Translations under genes and position numbers: made by a program
Notes under the pieces: model-generated
What the model saw: the letters and a program-made list of their open reading frames with translations, nothing else
Database searches by the model: none
Told to the model about the DNA's origin: nothing
Part shown: positions 13,499 to 16,772 of the stretch, in pieces
How the letters are laid out: the number at the start of each line of letters is the position of its first letter
Numbering within the stretch: position 1 is the stretch's first letter
Assembly: GCA_016295895.1 (NCBI GenBank)
Contig: JAEDKI010000019.1
Span: 1-16,772, forward strand
Direction: 5' to 3'
DNA: 16,772 nucleotides
Source: Clostridiaceae bacterium
Lineage (GTDB): Bacteria; Bacillota; Clostridia; Oscillospirales; Acutalibacteraceae

Positions 13499-14179
13499 TT
13501 ACACCTCAATTTTATATCCTACGCCGAAAACCGTTTTAAGATGCTTTTCACCCCATGAGCCGAGCTTCGTTCTGAGCCTTGCAACATGCGAATCAACGGT
13601 TCTCGGGTCGCCGACGAAATCAACGCCCCAGATGCTGTCAAGAAGCTGTTCTCTTGAATAAATTCTGTCGGGGCTTGAAGCAAGCTTAACAAGAATGTTG
13701 TGTTCTTTTATCGTCAGCTCAACCGTTGCTCCGCCGAGAGTGACCTTGTGAGCGGGGATATCAACAACAAGAGAATCAATTGAAATAATATCGTTCGATG
13801 AATTGCCCTGACTGTTCTGCGCTCTTTTGAGCAGAGCTTCAACACGCTTGACGAGAACGCTCGGGCTGAAAGGCTTCGTAACGAAATCGTCTGCTCCGCT
13901 TTCAAAGGACATAAGCTCATCAAATTCCTGACTTCTTGCGGTGAGCATGAGAATCGGAACGCCGCTTACCTCTCTGATTTTCTTGCAGACCTCCCAACCG
14001 TCAGCTTCGGGCATCATTATATCGCAGATAACAAGATCAATGCTGCCGACAGAAAAGAATTTTTCAATTGCTTCCTTTCCGTCCGCCGCCTCAACGGTTT
14101 CAAATCCGGCATTTTTCAAAAAGTCGCAGACAAGTCGCCTGATTCTTGCCTCATCGTCAGCAATCAGAATTCGTTTCAT
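13499..14179 (-). CDS. OmpR-family response regulator
   Basis: Cytosolic DNA-binding transcription factor activated by phosphotransfer from the downstream kinase. 226 residues: receiver domain 1-118 with D8-D9, phospho-acceptor D53 (ICDIMMPEADG), T80 and K102; winged-helix effector about 130-226 with DPRTVDSHVARLRTKLG recognition helix and the C-terminal TVFGVGYKIEV hairpin. ATG 14179 is chosen because GGAAG lies 8 bases upstream; an in-frame GTG at 14185 is too close to that site. It is 6 bases upstream of the kinase start. Its own promoter faces that of the DUF4474 gene, so the shared upstream region is the first place to look for its binding sites. Confidence 0.96.
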   Translation of the reverse strand: MKRILIADDEARIRRLVCDFLKNAGFETVEAADGKEAIEKFFSVGSIDLVICDIMMPEADGWEVCKKIREVSGVPILMLTARSQEFDELMSFESGADDFVTKPFSPSVLVKRVEALLKRAQNSQGNSSNDIISIDSLVVDIPAHKVTLGGATVELTIKEHNILVKLASSPDRIYSREQLLDSIWGVDFVGDPRTVDSHVARLRTKLGSWGEKHLKTVFGVGYKIEV

Positions 14180-14218
14180 ATTCACCGCTTCCGTTTCTGC
14201 TTAAAATTATATAAACAT

Positions 14219-14248
14219 ATCATACCATAGTTTATACATATAAATCAA
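14219..14248 (-). promoter_or_regulatory. Promoter of the two-component operon
   Basis: Minus strand TTGATT (14243-14248), 18 bases, TATGAT (14219-14224). Leader of about 35 bases to ATG 14179. Confidence 0.65.
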
Positions 14249-14314
14249 GAGAAAATACGGCAGACAGCAGGATATTTTACAAAGAACATTCAGATATTTT
14301 GTGCGGTTTGTATG

Positions 14315-14343
14315 TTGATATTGTGCTTTATGTGTGATATAAT
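14315..14343 (+). promoter_or_regulatory. Strong promoter of the DUF4474 gene
   Basis: TTGATA (14315-14320), 17 bases, TATAAT (14338-14343), with an extended -10 TG one base before it. Start near 14350 leaves a leader of about 53 bases with no structure I can recognise. Confidence 0.85.
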
Positions 14344-14402
14344 CACTAAGTCTTGTGTATTTGAAGGAAAATCATACTGATTTTTTAATTGGAGGTTATT
14401 GT

Positions 14403-15611
14403 GTGAAATTAACAAAAAAGATTGTATCCTTGATTATGGCAATAGTAATCGGTCTGACTGCGTGTTTGCCTGTGTTTGCGGCAACAACTGAAATTCAGGG
14501 AACCCGACCCCAGCTTTACAGTATTTCCGAATACAAAAAGATGCTTTGGGATAACGGATATCCCGTTTTCACAACTCAGCAGTTTCTGCAGATAAGCAGG
14601 GCATTGACCATGGTAATCAGGTTCGTGACGGGCAGATGCCTTGTGCCCCCGGAATACTGCGATGTGGTTGTTGACGAATTTGTTACTGCGGCTTGCGATC
14701 ACATCCTTGAAAACAGCGGTCTTGATATCGTTTCGCTTTTCAAAAGCATTCCGAGCATGAATGAGCCTGCAGAGCTTATTGTTGAGACTTTTGAAGTTGA
14801 CACAACCGCTTTCAGAGAGCAGATGTATGACAAGAGAGACGAATACCATCAGCAGGGCAACAGCACCATGGAGAAGCTCTGCCACTTCATCGGCGTTTAT
14901 ATGAGCGTTGTTGAAACCTACACTATTTATGCCGTTCCGACCGATACGGAGAATCTCTATCAGGTCAGAATGGAAATAACCTTTAAGGACGGCACTAAAG
15001 AGGACTTCAATCCCGGAGTATATATCAATTCAGAAACCGGCTGGTGCGGCAAAACCGACGGCAAGGGTCTTATGGGCATCGGTTTTGACTTCAATCTTAC
15101 AGAGATGATGGTCTATGCAACCCTTGACTGCTGGATGAGAGACTTCGGCTTCTGCGTTATGTATGACATTGCGGCAAATTCAATGCCTCTGCTCTGGCAC
15201 TATGTAACCCGTCGCTTCAAGTTTGATTATAACGGCCTTGAGTGGATGATCCAGATCTGGAAGGGTAATTACCTTATCACCAACGGCGGTGAGGTCGGCG
15301 TTTATAACCGTGCTCCCGGCAGCTTCGGCACATTCTATGAATGCGCAACCGACGATCAGCTTTTGGAAATGAGCCTTCAGATTTATCACGGCGAGGATCT
15401 GCTTGTCAATCAGGAGCCTCAGATGCATTGGTGGGTTAACGGCTTCCAGATGAGCGACAGAATGTATATTCCCGACAGTCTGACAATGAAATTCACTATA
15501 GTAATGCCCGATGAGGAAATGCTTAACGCTTTCTGCAAGGCGATTGACGAAAACTATCGTCACGATGTAACCTACACGGTTGAGGGCTTAAAGGTCAGCG
15601 CAGTTTGGTAA
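14403..15611 (+). CDS. Secreted DUF4474-domain protein, function unknown
   Basis: 402 residues from GTG 14403 with GGAGG 7 bases upstream; the in-frame ATG at 14355 lies upstream of that ribosome binding site and would spoil the signal peptide. Signal sequence: Lys-rich start, hydrophobic core 7-22, VFA26 cleavage site; L18-T-A-C21 also matches a lipobox, so either signal peptidase I or II is possible. The C-terminal half carries the DUF4474 features I know: LDCWMRDFGFCVMYD (241-255), FDYNGLEWMIQIWKGNY (274-290), GGEVGVYNR (295-303) and HWWVNGF (342-348). The N-terminal region 27-170 is helical and unrecognised. Nine cysteines in the mature protein are many for a secreted protein of an anaerobe. 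Divergent from a two-component operon and followed by a terminator, so monocistronic and possibly regulated by that system (inference). Confidence 0.8.
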   Translation: MKLTKKIVSLIMAIVIGLTACLPVFAATTEIQGTRPQLYSISEYKKMLWDNGYPVFTTQQFLQISRALTMVIRFVTGRCLVPPEYCDVVVDEFVTAACDHILENSGLDIVSLFKSIPSMNEPAELIVETFEVDTTAFREQMYDKRDEYHQQGNSTMEKLCHFIGVYMSVVETYTIYAVPTDTENLYQVRMEITFKDGTKEDFNPGVYINSETGWCGKTDGKGLMGIGFDFNLTEMMVYATLDCWMRDFGFCVMYDIAANSMPLLWHYVTRRFKFDYNGLEWMIQIWKGNYLITNGGEVGVYNRAPGSFGTFYECATDDQLLEMSLQIYHGEDLLVNQEPQMHWWVNGFQMSDRMYIPDSLTMKFTIVMPDEEMLNAFCKAIDENYRHDVTYTVEGLKVSAVW

Positions 15612-15630
15612 AACAACTTAACAAAATAAC

Positions 15631-15671
15631 AACAGGCTTTGTGCATTGAATCTGCACGAAGCCTGTTATTT
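15631..15671. terminator. Bidirectional terminator between the DUF4474 gene and azlD
   Basis: AACAGGCTTTGTGCA (15631-15645) pairs with TGCACGAAGCCTGTT (15653-15667), 15 pairs with one wobble and a 7-base loop. On plus it is followed by ATTTTC; on minus by GTTATTTTGTT. It lies 19 bases after one stop and 4 bases after the convergent azlD stop. Confidence 0.88.
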
Positions 15672-15971
15672 TCAGATTATGAATCCGGTTGCAAGCGCTG
15701 CGGCACACGCCGCAAGGGCAACGACAATCAGCGGAAGTCTGAAATATGCGAGCAGAACGGCAACCGCAGTGCCGACAGCCGCCGTAACGGGGCTGTCCGT
15801 CGAATAGAAAACGGCGGGGAATGTCATTGCGCTCAGAACCGCATAGGGTATGTAATAAAGACAGCTTTGAAGAAATCTTGATTTTATCTTGCGGCGGAAA
15901 AACGTTAACGGAATCATGCGGATAAGATAAGTCACGCCCGCCATAACGGCGATATAAAGAACCATTGTCAT
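15672..15971 (-). CDS. azlD: AzlD-family branched-chain amino acid exporter subunit
   Basis: Small partner of AzlC; together they export branched-chain amino acids or analogues across the inner membrane. 99 residues with about four hydrophobic segments. Family features: TYLIRMIPLTFFRRKIKSRFLQSCLYYIPYAVLSAMTFP at 14-52 and the C-terminal Ala/Val-rich helices. The start overlaps the azlC stop by 4 bases (ATGA), typical of this pair. Confidence 0.92.
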   Translation of the reverse strand: MTMVLYIAVMAGVTYLIRMIPLTFFRRKIKSRFLQSCLYYIPYAVLSAMTFPAVFYSTDSPVTAAVGTAVAVLLAYFRLPLIVVALAACAAALATGFII

Positions 15972-16678
15972 TCCGCTTTTTCCTCCGTTTCCGCAAGTTC
16001 AATGGGGAACAGCAGCGCTCCGATAACAGCCGCCGCAACCGAGCTTAATATAATTGCAAAACCGAACGAAACCGAAGGAATCAGGAACTTGAATGCCGTG
16101 CTGAACAGAGCAGCAATAAGAATAACAACAAGATCCTTTCGGCTGGCTCTTGCCGCAGGGATGATAATCGCAATGAACATTCCGTAGAGCATGATACCCA
16201 TTGCCGCAGTCAGGGCAACCGGCAGGGCAAGCCCCGCAACCGCCCCGAGAGCCGTGCCGCCCGTCCAGCCGACGGTTGCAATCAGTATCATTCCGTACAT
16301 ATATGACGGAACAAGTTTTTCTTTCTGAGCCGAAGCAACGGCGAATATTTCATCGGTAATTCCGAATGACGCAATCAGTCTGTGAGGCGTTGTGAACGAA
16401 TCCGAAAGCTTCTGTGAGAGCGAAAGCCCCATCAGAGAATAGCGGAGATTAATGACGAGCTGAGTTGCCGCCATTTCAATCAGGCCGCCGCCCGCCGCAA
16501 TGATTCCAACCCCTGCCGCCTGACCCGCCGAGGTCAGATTGGTCAGCGAAATAATAATCGATTGCAGAGCGGTTAAGCCTGCCTTGACTGCCATTATTCC
16601 GAATCCGAATGAAACGGAAAAATATCCGAGAGCAATCGGAATTCCGTGCGACAGACCTTTAACAAAAGGTGATTTCAC
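15968..16678 (-). CDS. azlC: AzlC-family branched-chain amino acid exporter subunit
   Basis: Large membrane subunit of the AzlCD exporter. 236 residues from GTG 16678, preceded by AAAGGA with 9-base spacing. Upstream in-frame starts to 16741 exist, but the promoter at 16720-16748 implies transcription starting near 16713, and ATG 16702 lacks a ribosome binding site. Family features: GIPIALGYFSVSFGFGIMAVKAGL near 12-35, the block containing SAGQAA and the ATQLVINLRYSLMGLSLSQKL block with the conserved NLRYSLMG, and FGITDEIFAVAS. About six to seven hydrophobic segments. Cotranscribed and coupled with azlD. Confidence 0.93.
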   Translation of the reverse strand: MKSPFVKGLSHGIPIALGYFSVSFGFGIMAVKAGLTALQSIIISLTNLTSAGQAAGVGIIAAGGGLIEMAATQLVINLRYSLMGLSLSQKLSDSFTTPHRLIASFGITDEIFAVASAQKEKLVPSYMYGMILIATVGWTGGTALGAVAGLALPVALTAAMGIMLYGMFIAIIIPAARASRKDLVVILIAALFSTAFKFLIPSVSFGFAIILSSVAAAVIGALLFPIELAETEEKAE

Positions 16679-16719
16679 TTTTCTGCATCCTTTCTCTAAC
16701 ATTGTGACACCAAAAAAAT

Positions 16720-16748
16720 ATTCTATCACAGTTTGCGGCAAAAAACAA
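16720..16748 (-). promoter_or_regulatory. Promoter of azlCD
   Basis: Minus strand TTGTTT (16743-16748), 17 bases, TAGAAT (16720-16725). Leader of about 35 bases to GTG 16678. The remaining bases to 16772 show nothing recognisable. Confidence 0.65.
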
Positions 16749-16772
16749 TTATTTTCGACAAAATAAACGGAA

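Noticed and set aside
14355..14402. ATG at 14355 as start of the DUF4474 protein
   Set aside because: It would place 16 polar residues before the signal peptide, and the GGAGG site serves GTG 14403.
1..16772. CRISPR arrays, tRNA or rRNA genes, transposases, phage or toxin-antitoxin genes
   Set aside because: None seen: no spaced repeats, cloverleaf sequences or recognisable proteins of these kinds.

Overview
The window looks like chromosome of a low-to-mid GC anaerobic Firmicute, most likely a gut Clostridia member (Oscillospirales-like). Pointers are a CIRCE/HrcA heat-shock operator, strong GGAGG-type ribosome binding sites, TTG and GTG starts, an oxygen-independent (radical SAM) sulfatase-maturating enzyme, a DUF4474-type secreted protein and an AzlCD pair. 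I see no tRNA, rRNA, CRISPR array, insertion sequence, phage gene or origin. The gene content is mostly housekeeping and cell-envelope functions.

Layout. 1-2913 (minus): a membrane-anchored Cys-type sulfatase followed by its radical SAM maturase, which runs off the left edge. 2914-3783: a divergent regulatory region with a sigma-A type promoter for the sulfatase, a CIRCE element, a tiny ORF with a strong ribosome binding site, an Hsp20 gene and a terminator. 3788-7492 (plus): ychF GTPase, a DMT-family exporter overlapping it by 4 bases, then a class B penicillin-binding protein whose Shine-Dalgarno lies inside a hairpin. 7494-9013 (minus): asparaginyl-tRNA synthetase with its own terminator and promoter. 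9018-14179 (minus): a five-gene run in transcription order response regulator, histidine kinase, DUF5696-like lipoprotein, MIF-family tautomerase and a ComEA-like helix-hairpin-helix protein, with overlaps or gaps of 19 bases or less. 14315-15611 (plus): a divergently transcribed secreted DUF4474 protein with a very good promoter. 15631-16748 (minus): a shared hairpin terminator, then azlC-azlD with a promoter near the right edge.

Functional links. The maturase should convert Cys250 of the neighbouring sulfatase to formylglycine. HrcA probably controls Hsp20 through CIRCE. The kinase/regulator pair probably senses something at the envelope, with the lipoprotein as a candidate partner or output. 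AzlC and AzlD form one branched-chain amino acid exporter.

The most interesting points are an LtaS-like five-helix anchor on a true formylglycine sulfatase, the smORF and anti-Shine-Dalgarno arrangement in front of hsp20, the hairpin overlapping the start of the penicillin-binding protein, and the unusual five-gene two-component operon. I found no clear wholly new defence or mobile system. All calls rest on reading the sequence by eye.
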